Source of the DNA: Methylovorus mays | GTDB taxonomy: Bacteria > Pseudomonadota > Gammaproteobacteria > Burkholderiales > Methylophilaceae | Direction of reading: 5' to 3' | Assembly (NCBI RefSeq): GCF_020531915.1 | Contig: NZ_JAJAVG010000007.1 | Span: 223,847 to 287,846, forward strand | DNA length: 64,000 nt | Part shown: piece by piece, positions 36,077 through 45,186 of the stretch | How the letters are laid out: each line of letters opens with the position of its first letter | How positions within the stretch are numbered: the first letter of the stretch is position 1 | Position numbers and translations under genes: made by a program | The notes under the pieces: generated by a model | Databases searched by the model: none | What the model saw: the letters and a program-made list of their open reading frames with translations, nothing else | Told to the model about the DNA's origin: nothing

Positions 36077-38059
36077 TTAGCTGCTGGAATTGAGTGAAGC
36101 CAATTGCTGTGTCAGATAGGTACTGGTGGTATTGAGCGAACTCATGAGGGTATCCAGCGCTGTGTACTGGGCACGATAGCGCGCCTCAATCGATAGCAAT
36201 CTGGCCTCAAGATCATCCTGCCGGTCTTCCAGTCGATCAATCGAGTCATTGATACTGTCGGTTTTCGACTCCAGAATCCCGTCAGTATCGAGCATGCTAT
36301 CCATCAGCGTGTTGAGCTGATAAGCATAGCCAGTCGAGAATGTCAGCGTGCCGCGCGAACCAAGGGCACCGCCCGTAATTTTCAGCACCAGCCCTTCCGC
36401 ATCATTGCCATCTGCGGCTTTGAGGTTACGGCCTACGCCTACTGCAGCCACGCCATTGATCGTGCCTGCAACATCAACACCATCGGTAGAGGTCGGACTG
36501 GAACCCAAAAGGTCGCTTGCGGCATTGCCGCCCGTGACGCTGACGGAGGTGCCACTGCCATAGTTGGCATTGATGATCTTGAGTGCGCCACCTTCCACGG
36601 TGACCGTAGCGTTTGAGCCAGCGCTGAGAATGCGGGTCTGCACCTCCGCCGCCAGGTCTTCAACACTGGCATAGGTCCCGGCGGTAATATCCAGGGTATA
36701 GGCTGAGCCTCCAATCGAGAGATTCAGCGTGTCGTTCACACCATCGGTAATGGTCAGATTAGGGGCGCTACTGCCCACCAGGCTACCCTGCGTCGCCAGC
36801 TGGGTTACCGTCACGGCATAGCTGCCGGCCTTGGTTGTCTCACTGTTACGCACGAACTCCACCTGCGTATCACTGCTGGTGCCGGTTGCAGCAAACAGCG
36901 AAGCAATATCGCTGAAGTTGTTTTCAATGGCGTCATCCAGTTTGTCTGTATCCAGCGCCAGCGTACCGTCGCGCTGAAAACCGACCCCAATCTGCGAAAG
37001 CGAGGTAAGAGTGCCGTTATTGCTGATGGTCTGAGTGACCATACTTTTTAATTGCATGGAGATGGAACGCGTCGTGGCATCCCCCAGCAGTTCGCCCTTG
37101 GTTTCGGTCTCGGCATCGTACTTGGTCAGCGACGTAATCTTGCTGTTCAGCGTATTGTAGGCATCCACAAAGGCCTGAACCGAGCTGGTGATGGTGTCAC
37201 TGTCGCGCTCAACATTGAGGTTAATAGTATCGCCATCACTCACTTTCAGCAGATTCAGGGTGACGCCTTCCAGCGCATCACTGATCGTATTGGTGGCCTT
37301 GCTGATGCTGATGCCATCGATGGTCAGGAGCGCATTCTTGGCGGCCTGCAACTCTGTCATGTTCTTGCCCGAGCCACTGGTCGAGGTCGGGTCATACGCC
37401 AGTTGCGACAAGCCACTGGCATCACTGCTGGTGCCATCATCATCGGTGACGGATATTTTCAGGCTGCTGGCCTCGCCCGTGGTTTTGGACGTGATGACCA
37501 GACGATTGGTAGTACCGTCATTCACAATCGAGGCGGTCACATCAATACCTGCGGCATTGATGGCATCGCGTACACCTGACAATGTATTGTTGGTGGAATC
37601 AATGGTGATCGTGGCGCCCGTCTTGCCGGTATTCGCCGTAAAGGTATTGCCTGTGGAGCTGTATGTACCAAAAGAGATGCTCAAGGTACCTGTACCCACG
37701 GTGTCGGAGGTCGAGGAAAACCCACTGGCAGACAGCTTTTGCGCCTGGGCAAGCTGCGTCACGTTGATCGAATAGTCGCCAGCCGTGGCCTTGCCGGTTG
37801 CCGTCGCAGTAAAAATGCTGGTATCGCTGGAGGTGGCAGTTTGCGCGCTGAACTTGGTTGCACTGACCAGGCTGCTGAGGCTGCTCTGGAAGGATGACAG
37901 CGCGCTTTTAAGGGTTCCGTAAGCAGACAGTTTTGTCTGATAGGAGGAAATCTGGGTAGTGACCGATGTCAGCGGTCCTTTTTCAGCATTGACCAGCGCA
38001 GTAACAATAGACTCAACGTCAAGACCGGACCCGATGCCTGCAGATGAAATTGTTGTCAT
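36077..38059 (-). CDS. fliD: FliD, filament cap protein (HAP2)
   Basis: The 660-residue protein has the FliD N-terminal segment (SAGIGSGLDVESIVTALVNAEKGPLTSV) and the C-terminal coiled coil (GILESKTDSINDSIDRLEDRQDDLEARLLSIEARYRAQYTALDTLMSSLNTTSTYLTQQLASL). It caps the filament and guides flagellin insertion. It is longer than the enteric protein, with the extra length in the variable Ser/Thr-rich middle. It lies 51 bases after flaG. Confidence 0.96.
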   Translation of the reverse strand: MTTISSAGIGSGLDVESIVTALVNAEKGPLTSVTTQISSYQTKLSAYGTLKSALSSFQSSLSSLVSATKFSAQTATSSDTSIFTATATGKATAGDYSINVTQLAQAQKLSASGFSSTSDTVGTGTLSISFGTYSSTGNTFTANTGKTGATITIDSTNNTLSGVRDAINAAGIDVTASIVNDGTTNRLVITSKTTGEASSLKISVTDDDGTSSDASGLSQLAYDPTSTSGSGKNMTELQAAKNALLTIDGISISKATNTISDALEGVTLNLLKVSDGDTINLNVERDSDTITSSVQAFVDAYNTLNSKITSLTKYDAETETKGELLGDATTRSISMQLKSMVTQTISNNGTLTSLSQIGVGFQRDGTLALDTDKLDDAIENNFSDIASLFAATGTSSDTQVEFVRNSETTKAGSYAVTVTQLATQGSLVGSSAPNLTITDGVNDTLNLSIGGSAYTLDITAGTYASVEDLAAEVQTRILSAGSNATVTVEGGALKIINANYGSGTSVSVTGGNAASDLLGSSPTSTDGVDVAGTINGVAAVGVGRNLKAADGNDAEGLVLKITGGALGSRGTLTFSTGYAYQLNTLMDSMLDTDGILESKTDSINDSIDRLEDRQDDLEARLLSIEARYRAQYTALDTLMSSLNTTSTYLTQQLASLNSSS

Positions 38060-38110
38060 GTTGTTACCTCACATTGCTTGATTACACTTGTTTATCCACA
38101 TGCGGCTGGA

Positions 38111-38479
38111 TCATGCCGTTTGCTTGACCATCAGGCCCTGCAACTTATCCAGCGCCTTGGAGATAGCCAACGCTTCTTCACTGGGAAATTGCTTCACTAC
38201 TTCATGAGTTTCTTTATCGACCACCTTCACTACAACGCGTTCAGTATCACGATCAACGGAAAACTCGAGGTTGTTAGCCACGGCCGAAATAAAATCGTTA
38301 ATTGAATCTACCGCCGTATCCAGTTCAGATGCACTGGGCTCAGCAGCTTTGGCAGTACTCACCTCGCTCGTCTTGCTGACGTTAGCCGCAGAGGTAGCCT
38401 GGCTACTCTTGGTGCCGTCTGAGACTTTGAGCGCAGAACTGACTGCACTGTATGCCTGTATGCTTAATGTAGACATCAT
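38111..38479 (-). CDS. flaG: FlaG family protein
   Basis: The 122-residue protein has a variable N-terminus rich in Ser/Ala and the FlaG C-terminal core: FSVDRDTERVVVKVVDKETHEVVKQFPSEEALAISKALDKLQGLMV. FlaG proteins are found beside fliD and flagellin and affect filament length in some species; the mechanism is unsettled. An AAAGGGG ribosome site precedes the ATGATG start. Confidence 0.93.
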   Translation of the reverse strand: MMSTLSIQAYSAVSSALKVSDGTKSSQATSAANVSKTSEVSTAKAAEPSASELDTAVDSINDFISAVANNLEFSVDRDTERVVVKVVDKETHEVVKQFPSEEALAISKALDKLQGLMVKQTA

Positions 38480-38498
38480 TAAACCCCTTTGTGCAAAG

Positions 38499-38525
38499 GC
38501 CGCAGGAGTCAGAAACCCCTGCGGC
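38499..38525 (-). terminator. Hairpin between fliC and flaG
   Basis: The stem GCCGCAGG/CCTGCGGC spans 38499-38525 on the - strand, 25 bases after the fliC stop. There is only CCTTTGC after it, so it may be a partial terminator or an mRNA-stabilising end that keeps flagellin mRNA above the downstream flaG-fliDST messages. Confidence 0.5.
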
Positions 38526-38548
38526 GGATCACATTATTACTGCTTCGA

Positions 38549-39388
38549 TTAACCTTGCAGCAGAGTCAACACGCTTTGTGGCAGCGAGTTGGCTTGAGCC
38601 AGCATCGCAGTACCAGCCTGTTGCAGAATCTGCGTCTTGGTCAGGTTAGCGGTTTCAGAAGCGTAGTCAGCATCCATGATGCGGGACTTCGAAGCCGAGA
38701 TGTTTTCAACCGACACTTGCAAGCTGCTGATCACCGAGTTAAAGCGGTTTTGTACAGCACCGAAGGTAGCGCGGTTGGTATTGACTGCGTCCAGCGCATC
38801 GTCAATCGCATCAATCGCAGCACTTGCATTGGTAGCATCTGCACCGTCAATCGTGATGGTGCCGCCTGCTGCAGTCGCCACATCACCCGTGCTCAGGTCA
38901 ATCGCGGACACGGTGATGGTGTCATTCGTTGTAGTGCCCGAACCCACCTGGAATGTCAGGCTGGAGGTGTTGGACAGAATGTTTACACCGTTGAACTCGG
39001 TACCGCTGGTCAGACGTGTGATTTCAGATTGCAGCTCTTCAAATTCAGCCTGCAGGTTGTCACGGTCATCAGAACCGTTGGTTGCATTGGCAGACTGAAC
39101 AGCCAGTTCACGCATACGTTGCAGTGCGGTGGTGATTTCACCCAGTGCACCTTCACCGGTTTGAGCCAGCGAGATAGCATCGTTAGCGTTACGAATCGCA
39201 ACAGTTTGACCCTTAACTTGCGCATCCATACGAGTTGCAATCGCCAGACCGGCGGCGTCATCCTTGGCGCTGTTAACACGCAGACCGGAAGACAAACGTT
39301 GGATCGAAGTATTCAAACTGGATTGCGAAGTGCTCAGGTTACGTTGAGCGTTCAGCGAGGCGAGGTTGGTGTTAATTACAGCAGCCAT
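38549..39388 (-). CDS. fliC: FliC, flagellin
   Basis: The 279-residue flagellin has standard D0/D1 ends: AAVINTNLASLNAQRNLSTSQSSLNTSIQRLSSGLRVNSAKDDAAGLAIATRM at the N-terminus and SRIMDADYASETANLTKTQILQQAGTAMLAQANSLPQSVLTLLQG at the C-terminus. The outer domains are nearly absent (about 50 residues between the D1 halves), so the filament should be thin and smooth. A sigma-28 promoter and an AAAGGAG ribosome site precede it. It is the only flagellin in the window. Confidence 0.97.
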   Translation of the reverse strand: MAAVINTNLASLNAQRNLSTSQSSLNTSIQRLSSGLRVNSAKDDAAGLAIATRMDAQVKGQTVAIRNANDAISLAQTGEGALGEITTALQRMRELAVQSANATNGSDDRDNLQAEFEELQSEITRLTSGTEFNGVNILSNTSSLTFQVGSGTTTNDTITVSAIDLSTGDVATAAGGTITIDGADATNASAAIDAIDDALDAVNTNRATFGAVQNRFNSVISSLQVSVENISASKSRIMDADYASETANLTKTQILQQAGTAMLAQANSLPQSVLTLLQG

Positions 39389-39467
39389 GGTAATTCTCCT
39401 TTGTCAATTAATTCAAACACTTGGTTTGCATTTCAGCATTGCGTTGATCGCGCTGCTGTTAAATTGT

Positions 39468-39494
39468 TTATCGGTTACTTTTAGCGAAAATTTA
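39468..39494 (-). promoter_or_regulatory. Sigma-28 (FliA) promoter of fliC
   Basis: On the - strand TAAATTTT (39494-39487), 11 bases, then ACCGATAA (39475-39468) closely matches the sigma-28 consensus. It lies 80 bases upstream of the flagellin start. The sequence further upstream is A/T-rich and may act as an UP element. Confidence 0.88.
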
Positions 39495-39627
39495 GCGGGG
39501 TTGGCTATTTAAATTTTCAAGCGTTCCGAATCAAGCAATCTTGTGTTTGATGACGGCCGTAATTAACAAATCTTTAAACCTTTCTCGTATTTTTTTATTT
39601 AGAACTATAAAAATCAATTACTTAATA

Positions 39628-40419
39628 TTATGCACGCTGCGCCGAAACCCGGCTGGTCAACTGCTTTGCAGCCTTGTTTAATTTACTTTGATCCCATGGC
39701 TCATTGACAATTTTCTGAAAATTGCGCACCTCGTGCAGCACCTGATCGTCAGTCTGGATCACTTCAGTAAGACTATCCAGTGTCAGATTGAGCAAGCGAA
39801 TAAACGCTTTCTGCTTGCCGTACTCATCTTCGGTCACCATGCTGATGCGATAACTGAGCTCGTTAACCTCGCGCATGACTTTTTGCATGGCCCGGTAAGA
39901 TTGCGTCGTCTTCACCTGCTCCGCCAGATGGCGTGACTTCATCGCCAGCTCGGATTCATTCTGCAGCAATGCAGGCAAAGTATGTGCCAGCATTTTGGCC
40001 AGCTGGTCCTGCCAGGGGCGGCCATCGTCGCCCTGGTCACCAAATGCCGCAAAGCGGGAACGCTGCGACTGAATGGCGACCGACGCCTTCACCAACTTGA
40101 ATATCCCGTCCAGCAAGGCATCCCAGTCTTCATTCTCAATCGCATAGGCCAACTTCATGCCCGCTTCATTGGAGTTTTTCGCCAGCTGACGGGCTACTTT
40201 CTGAAAACGCTGCTCCAGCATGCTGGGGGCAGCAGGATTCGCAGCGCCCTCTTGTGGGGCAAGCGTCGGTGCTGCGGCCTGTTGTCCAGTCAACTCCAGA
40301 TACAAGGCCTGGTAGGCTTCAGGCGTAGGCGCAATATCCCGCGCCTCCAGGCGCGCCAGTATTTCCTGACCGAGCAAGGCGGGTTTCTGCTGGTAGATAT
40401 GGAGATTAGGGTCTGCCAT
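39628..40419 (-). CDS. Unassigned protein next to fliC, resembling the N-terminal region of some GGDEF proteins
   Basis: The ATG at 40419 gives 263 residues; an ATG at 40476 is possible, and neither has a good ribosome site. The protein is soluble and helical. I do not recognise a named family. The segment QEILARLEARDIAPTPEAYQALYLELTG resembles the N-terminal region placed before GGDEF domains in some betaproteobacterial diguanylate cyclases, but no GGDEF domain follows. Long helices follow (AMKSRHLAEQVKTTQSYRAMQKVMREVNELSYRISMV). Its place upstream of fliC and beside a regulator suggests a link to flagellar control, which is inference. Confidence 0.6.
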   Translation of the reverse strand: MADPNLHIYQQKPALLGQEILARLEARDIAPTPEAYQALYLELTGQQAAAPTLAPQEGAANPAAPSMLEQRFQKVARQLAKNSNEAGMKLAYAIENEDWDALLDGIFKLVKASVAIQSQRSRFAAFGDQGDDGRPWQDQLAKMLAHTLPALLQNESELAMKSRHLAEQVKTTQSYRAMQKVMREVNELSYRISMVTEDEYGKQKAFIRLLNLTLDSLTEVIQTDDQVLHEVRNFQKIVNEPWDQSKLNKAAKQLTSRVSAQRA

Positions 40420-40622
40420 GGCTGCATATCCATTGCCACGCGGGCAAAGGCTCCGTCTATAGTTTGATTCCGCCATGCTAATCAAACAGACGACAATGCA
40501 AACAGCCTAACAGGGAGGTAAAAACAGCTTAAATCGGCAATACCCACGGCTGAGCTTTGCCAGACAAGGGCCAGGCCACAAGGTATTGAATTACCCCTGC
40601 CCGTCTTAACTCAGTAACCGCG

Positions 40623-41267
40623 CTAATCAACGAGATTGTTTTTTATCGCGTAATGCGTAAGTTCGGCATTGTGCTTCAGCTGCATTTTTTCCAGGAGCCG
40701 GGTGCGGTACATGCTCACGGTTTTGACGGATAGCGACAGCCGCAAGGCAATTTCCCCCACGGTCAGGCCGGAGGCAATCAGCGTCAGGGTCTGAAACTCA
40801 CGGTCAGACAGGGATTCATGCAAGGGCTTCTCGGTATCCATCACCTGGTTGGCCAAGGCATCGGCGACTTCCGGGGTGATGAATTTTTTGCCCTTGGCGA
40901 TCACGCGGATCGCATTCACCAACTCGGAAGACGCGCCCTGCTTGCCCAGATAGCCCGCCGCACCAGCCTTGAGCGAGCGGATCGCGTATTGATCCTCGCG
41001 ATGCATGGAGAGCATGAGGATGGCGATCTTGGTATTTTCTTTCTTGATGTAGCGCAGGGCGTCGATGCCGCTACGATCCGGCAGCGAAATATCCAGCAAC
41101 AAGACATCGGCATCGAGTTTGCATGCATAGTGAATCGCCTCGCTGGCATTTTGTGCCTCGGCGATGACTTCGATGTCTTCGGTTTCCGACAATATCTGTT
41201 TCAGCCCTTCGCGGAGAATGGCGTGATCATCGGCAATGATGACCTTTATTTTCTTATCTGCAGGCAT
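40623..41267 (-). CDS. NarL/LuxR-family response regulator
   Basis: The ATG at 41267 gives 214 residues; the longer opening to 41306 enters the leader only. The receiver domain has the acidic pair in IIADDHA, the phosphoacceptor Asp in VLLLDISLPDRSG and the Lys in GYLGKQG. A LuxR-type helix-turn-helix follows (LSDREFQTLTLIASGLTVGEIALRLSLSVKTVSMYRTRLLEKM). It lies 41 bases downstream of its likely partner kinase. Its targets are not evident. Confidence 0.9.
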   Translation of the reverse strand: MPADKKIKVIIADDHAILREGLKQILSETEDIEVIAEAQNASEAIHYACKLDADVLLLDISLPDRSGIDALRYIKKENTKIAILMLSMHREDQYAIRSLKAGAAGYLGKQGASSELVNAIRVIAKGKKFITPEVADALANQVMDTEKPLHESLSDREFQTLTLIASGLTVGEIALRLSLSVKTVSMYRTRLLEKMQLKHNAELTHYAIKNNLVD

Positions 41268-41308
41268 ATGAATGCTTGTCCCCGTATTACCTTCGTTATA
41301 TCGCAATC

Positions 41309-42757
41309 TTACTTGAGACTGCGTGGAATTTTAACCTGCACCGCTGTACCCCCACGTACACGTTTTTCGACTTCAAGACTGCCATCCAGCGCAGCCACCC
41401 GTTCCCGCATGCCACGCAGACCAAAGGAGTTGGATTTATGTTGATCCTGCATGCGGATGCCCTGACCGTCATCGACGATACGCAGCATGATATCGCGGTC
41501 TTCCACCACAAGCTCGACTTCCACTTGCCTGGCCTTGGCGTGCTTGGCGATATTCGACATCGCTTCCTGGCAGATACGAAACAAGGTGATGGCCTCATCT
41601 GCACTCACGGTCAGCTCGGTCTGCGAGCTGTAAAACCGGCACGGCAAGGAAAACTGCTTCTCAAACTGCCCGCATTGCCACTCCAGCGCCGCCACAATGC
41701 CCAGCTCCAGCACATCTGGCCGCAAGTCACTGGCGATGCGATGCACGATATCAAAGGTGCGATCAACAATGCTTTCCAGATTGAGTGCCTTCTCCACCAG
41801 CTTGGGCTCATTCGGATTGATACGCTTGATAATGGAGGTGAGGCCGATCTTGATCGCCGTCAGGTTACCGCCGAGATCATCGTGTATCTCGCGTGCAATG
41901 CGCCGACGCTCCTGCTCCTTTACCTGTGTGAGGTGGGCAGACAGCTCGGCCATGCGCTGGCGTGAGCGTTCAATTTCGAGTTTTTCGTTCTTGCTCTGCG
42001 TGATGTTGGTAATGATGCCGCCCCACTGCACCTCGCCATTATGCAGTTTGATCGGGCTGCCACGCAGGTTGATCCATTTGGTATCCTGCCAGGCCTTGAT
42101 CCAGATGCGGCCCTCCCAGTTCAGCACTTTCATTTCACTGGCCGAGGTCAGCAAGGCTTCACGGAACGATGGCCGGTCTTCCTCAGCCATCAACCGGTAA
42201 AACTGCGATGGCGTCTTGGTCAGCTCGGCCTCGGTAATGCCCAGCACGGCATAACAGGCCTCGCTCAGATAGATAAAGCCCAGCCGACCCGGCCCCAGCA
42301 ATCTAAACTGGAATACCAGGCCCGGCGTATTGGCGACAATCGCCTGAAAGCGGGATTCGCTGTCATCCAGCGCCTGCATGGCGGAGCGGCTGACGCTGTT
42401 TTTCATGACCAGCATCCAGGATCGCCCTTCGGCCTCAAAAAAGCTCACTTTCGTGCTGTCGCCTGCACGCCGCCCTTTTTCGCCATCGGCCTTGGGTAAT
42501 AACAGCGTCGTCAACGGCGCGCCGGATGGTTGTTTCACACATTGGGCCTGCCACTGCACAAGCTCGGTCTCGGGCATGCCGAGCACCGCGTGCAATGGCA
42601 TCGCATGCAATTGCGTCAGCGTGCATTGATGACTGACCAGCGCCTGACTACTGACGCAGGCCAGTTGCATGTTGTTGGCATCCACCAGATAAGCTTCATC
42701 CGACATGCCTGACATCAGTGCAGAAAAAAATGGATTGGCTATCGTTGCCTCTAGCAA
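41309..42757 (-). CDS. PAS-containing sensor histidine kinase (HisKA_3 type)
   Basis: The 482-residue protein has no membrane segments. A PAS-like region lies at ~125-255 (VFQFRLLGPGRLGFIYLSEACYAVLGITEAEL). The NarX-type H box is EQERRRIAREIHDDLGGNLTAIKIGL, and the HATPase domain has QEAMSNIAKHAKARQVEVELV and NSFGLRGMRERVAALDGSLEVE. It probably senses a cytoplasmic signal and phosphorylates the regulator encoded next. A third such pair in this window is unusual density. Confidence 0.9.
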   Translation of the reverse strand: MLEATIANPFFSALMSGMSDEAYLVDANNMQLACVSSQALVSHQCTLTQLHAMPLHAVLGMPETELVQWQAQCVKQPSGAPLTTLLLPKADGEKGRRAGDSTKVSFFEAEGRSWMLVMKNSVSRSAMQALDDSESRFQAIVANTPGLVFQFRLLGPGRLGFIYLSEACYAVLGITEAELTKTPSQFYRLMAEEDRPSFREALLTSASEMKVLNWEGRIWIKAWQDTKWINLRGSPIKLHNGEVQWGGIITNITQSKNEKLEIERSRQRMAELSAHLTQVKEQERRRIAREIHDDLGGNLTAIKIGLTSIIKRINPNEPKLVEKALNLESIVDRTFDIVHRIASDLRPDVLELGIVAALEWQCGQFEKQFSLPCRFYSSQTELTVSADEAITLFRICQEAMSNIAKHAKARQVEVELVVEDRDIMLRIVDDGQGIRMQDQHKSNSFGLRGMRERVAALDGSLEVEKRVRGGTAVQVKIPRSLK

Positions 42758-42909
42758 GACATCACCTGTTGTTCATGGATAAGTTTTTATGGAGATCAAG
42801 CCGCTTGCAGGCAGTCAGCACAAGGCGTGCAAGCGATTTTAAGATAATCGCATCCACATAATTTCACAAGCGTTAATTGCGGGGAGGATCAGACCGGCCG
42901 ATAACCGGC

Positions 42910-42943
42910 AAAAAAAAACCAGACCTGGAGAGCAAGTCTGGTT
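42910..42943 (-). terminator. Intrinsic terminator of the mxa operon
   Basis: On the - strand an 8-bp stem AACCAGAC/GTCTGGTT with an 11-base loop is followed by a run of T residues (42918-42911). It lies about 155 bases beyond mxaD, the last gene of mxaRSACKLD. Confidence 0.88.
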
Positions 42944-43077
42944 GAATTTCTATGGAGTATGCCTGAACATTGTGCGACACGCGAACCGTCATTCCTGACA
43001 TTTCAATTGCACTAGAGCATGTGTTGCATACTAAAGGTCGCCGTCCATTGCTACTACACCGGGCATCCCGAAAAACA

Positions 43078-43094
43078 TCGGGAATTTTTCCCGA
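43078..43094. promoter_or_regulatory. Palindrome TCGGGAA-N3-TTCCCGA behind mxaD
   Basis: This perfect 7-bp dyad with a 3-base spacer starts 4 bases after the mxaD stop. A further TCCCGA half-site lies about 10 bases away on the gap side. The same dyad occurs at 57326-57342 upstream of the MoxY-like kinase. A regulator site is one reading; an RNA hairpin at the transcript end is another. Confidence 0.5.
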
Positions 43095-43097
43095 AAG

Positions 43098-43628
43098 TTA
43101 CTTGCCGCTTTCCACCAGCTGCTTCAGATTATCCAAGCCCTGACGAAAATAGGCAGTTACGCCTTCTACTGCCGTGGCATCATCCTGCCCGGCTGGCGGC
43201 TCATTGCCGGTAAAGGCACGGTAGAATCGGGCCTTCCAGGTCACCACGGTCTTCCCATCCTTGCCTGCAGTCACTTCCAGACGTCCATTCAGCGAGCTGA
43301 CCGGCAAGGCCTTGATATCCATGTCACGGCCCATACGATAGGCATAGCGCATCTCGGCATCCGAATAATCATCCAGCTCTTCTTCCAGCACACCGCCGCT
43401 CTTGAATGTCAGCGTACGCTTGGCGCCATTGCCATTGCCGCCTTCAGCCGCCACTTTTTCCAGGGCAGGTTGCCAGCTGGCGATCGCACCAAAATCCTTG
43501 ATCTTGGCCCAGACGGCAGCGGGTGCCGCATTGATTTCCACCGTCTCCTCGGCTTTCTGCGGGGTGGGGCCATGCGCCCACGCCGCCAGGGGTAATGCCA
43601 ATAACAGTGCTGCAATCCATGATTTCAT
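43098..43628 (-). CDS. mxaD: MxaD, periplasmic SRPBCC-like methanol oxidation protein
   Basis: The ATG at 43628 gives 176 residues with a signal peptide (SWIAALLLALPLAAWAHG). An upstream opening to 43736 lies in mxaL and is rejected. The mature part is an SRPBCC/polyketide-cyclase-like fold (EETVEINAAPAAVWAKIKDFGAIASWQPALEKVAAEGG, YRMGRDMDIKALPVSSLNGRLEVTA). In Methylobacterium, MxaD affects the interaction of methanol dehydrogenase with cytochrome cL. It is the last mxa gene here and overlaps mxaL by four bases. Confidence 0.9.
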   Translation of the reverse strand: MKSWIAALLLALPLAAWAHGPTPQKAEETVEINAAPAAVWAKIKDFGAIASWQPALEKVAAEGGNGNGAKRTLTFKSGGVLEEELDDYSDAEMRYAYRMGRDMDIKALPVSSLNGRLEVTAGKDGKTVVTWKARFYRAFTGNEPPAGQDDATAVEGVTAYFRQGLDNLKQLVESGK

Positions 43629-44602
43629 GGTTTTCCTTTCTTGAACAATGATGAAATAAAAGCGGGGAAATACGAAGCCAGCAGCAGGAGCAAGGCCAGC
43701 CCGGCGAATACGGGGCGGATATCGCTGGCGACCCACTGCCGGTGCAAGGTGTTCTGACGCAGGGCATCGGCCAGCTGCGCCTTGTCCTGCAAATGCAGAT
43801 AATGCAGACCGGTAATCTTGGCGAGTTCCTGCAGGCCTTTTTCATCCAGGGCCGACATATGCTCGGTATATGAGCCTTCGGGGTGTGCGCCATGCGGCGC
43901 ATTGCGCCCGTGATAGCCTTCCATTTCCAGCACCGACTGCACGTGGGACATGCCGAAAGTCGCAAATTGCATGGCATCTTCCGGCAGCCAGTAGCCGGTA
44001 ATGTTGTCGTTTTCATCGAGCTTGGGGATGGCTTGCCGTTGCAGCCCGCCGACCCCGGCAATGATGCCGCCTACTTCGCCCGGTTTGCCATCAAACACCG
44101 GCATGTACCGCGGATTGGCGGGCGGTGCCTGCTGACCATCGGTCAGAAATACCAGGGTATCGAGCTTGAGCTTGCGGGTTTCTTCAATACCACGATACAG
44201 GCCATGCGTAATGAAGGAATCCGCCGCCCAGGCCATGCGCCAGTCCAGCCGCTCCACGGCTTCATCCAGCACACTGAAATGGGCACAGACTTCCATGGGC
44301 TTGAACAGCATGGAAACATCGCGCTCGGTAAACATGCCGATGCTGACCAGCGAGCCACAGGGCAGATGACGCAAGGCATCGCGCACCGCTTGTCGGGCAA
44401 ATGCCAGGCGGGCAATGCCTCCGGGGCCAGCATCCCGCACATTCATGCTCTGCGTAATATCAATGACGAAGCCCACCGAAAACACCTTGCGTGGCAGTGG
44501 CAGCTGTGGATGCAGAAATACCGGCAACATCAGGATGCAGGCCGCCAATAGAAGCATCCGGCCCGGGGCTTGGGCAATACGCAAACGCCAGCCTTGCTTC
44601 AC
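43625..44602 (-). CDS. mxaL: MxaL, VWA-domain methanol dehydrogenase maturation protein
   Basis: The 325-residue protein has membrane helices near both ends (GRMLLLAACILMLPVF; VFAGLALLLLLASYFPAFI). A von Willebrand A domain lies between them, with the metal-site motif VIDITQSMN in DxSxS-like form (Asp-Ile-Thr-Gln-Ser) and VFLTDGQQAPP. MxaL with MxaA, K, C, R and S is needed for Ca2+ insertion into methanol dehydrogenase. It overlaps mxaK and mxaD by four bases each. Confidence 0.9.
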   Translation of the reverse strand: MKQGWRLRIAQAPGRMLLLAACILMLPVFLHPQLPLPRKVFSVGFVIDITQSMNVRDAGPGGIARLAFARQAVRDALRHLPCGSLVSIGMFTERDVSMLFKPMEVCAHFSVLDEAVERLDWRMAWAADSFITHGLYRGIEETRKLKLDTLVFLTDGQQAPPANPRYMPVFDGKPGEVGGIIAGVGGLQRQAIPKLDENDNITGYWLPEDAMQFATFGMSHVQSVLEMEGYHGRNAPHGAHPEGSYTEHMSALDEKGLQELAKITGLHYLHLQDKAQLADALRQNTLHRQWVASDIRPVFAGLALLLLLASYFPAFISSLFKKGKP

Positions 44603-45186
44603 GGCATGCCCTTGGGGAAACCTGGGATAGTCGGCCAGGCACGCTCGGTGGTGGTCTTCAGCTCGGTTTCTTCCTGTGATTGCTCATTGCGGATGCCGGG
44701 TGTCAGGTCCGGGCTGGCACGCTGCGCCAGTTCCATGTTGTGCCGGGCATCCCACAGCGTCGGATCGTGGCGCAGGGCGTCACGGTAAGCATCCTTGGCC
44801 ATCGCCAGCAAGGGAGCGGCCTGGTTGTAGGCCAGCGCGCCCTCTTCCCCCAGGGCACCCAGTGCCGTCGACAGATAGGCATTGCCCATGTTGTATTTGG
44901 CGCGCGCCAGCAAGGCCGGAGGCAGACGCTGCTCCAGCCGACCATAGATTTCCAGCGCATGCGTGCTATCGCCACGTCTTGTCAGCTGCCAGGCTTGCAG
45001 CATTTGTCCTTCGGGGGTCTGGCTTAACCATGGCGCCTGCTTCTCAAGCGGCTCTTTGGGATGGCTTAATACCTGGTTCAGCTGGCTGGCCTGCAGCCAC
45101 TGCCACCCCTGCCAGGCGGTAAGTCCCAGGCCGGCGGCGAGCAGGCTCCAGGCCAGTGTCTCGCGCCACAAGATCATGCGTGCCAT
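44599..45186 (-). CDS. mxaK: MxaK, TPR-like methanol dehydrogenase maturation protein
   Basis: The ATG at 45186 gives 195 residues: one N-terminal membrane helix (TLAWSLLAAGLGLTAWQGWQWL), then a TPR-like periplasmic region (HALEIYGRLEQRLPPALLARAKYNMGNAYLST, AKDAYRDALRHDPTLWDARHNMELA). This is the MxaK plan, similar to the BatC/BatE-type partners of VWA proteins. It overlaps mxaC by 13 bases and mxaL by four. Confidence 0.87.
   Translation of the reverse strand: MARMILWRETLAWSLLAAGLGLTAWQGWQWLQASQLNQVLSHPKEPLEKQAPWLSQTPEGQMLQAWQLTRRGDSTHALEIYGRLEQRLPPALLARAKYNMGNAYLSTALGALGEEGALAYNQAAPLLAMAKDAYRDALRHDPTLWDARHNMELAQRASPDLTPGIRNEQSQEETELKTTTERAWPTIPGFPKGMP

Larger units (their letters stand above)
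42758..43097. other. 340-base gap between kinase and mxaD
   Basis: No gene was seen here. The gap contains the intrinsic terminator of the mxa operon (42910-42943). Close behind the mxaD stop it has a cluster of TCCCGA/TCGGGA half-sites, including the 17-bp palindrome at 43078-43094. The kinase promoter should lie between 42758 and 42900, but no clear consensus was found. Confidence 0.7.
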
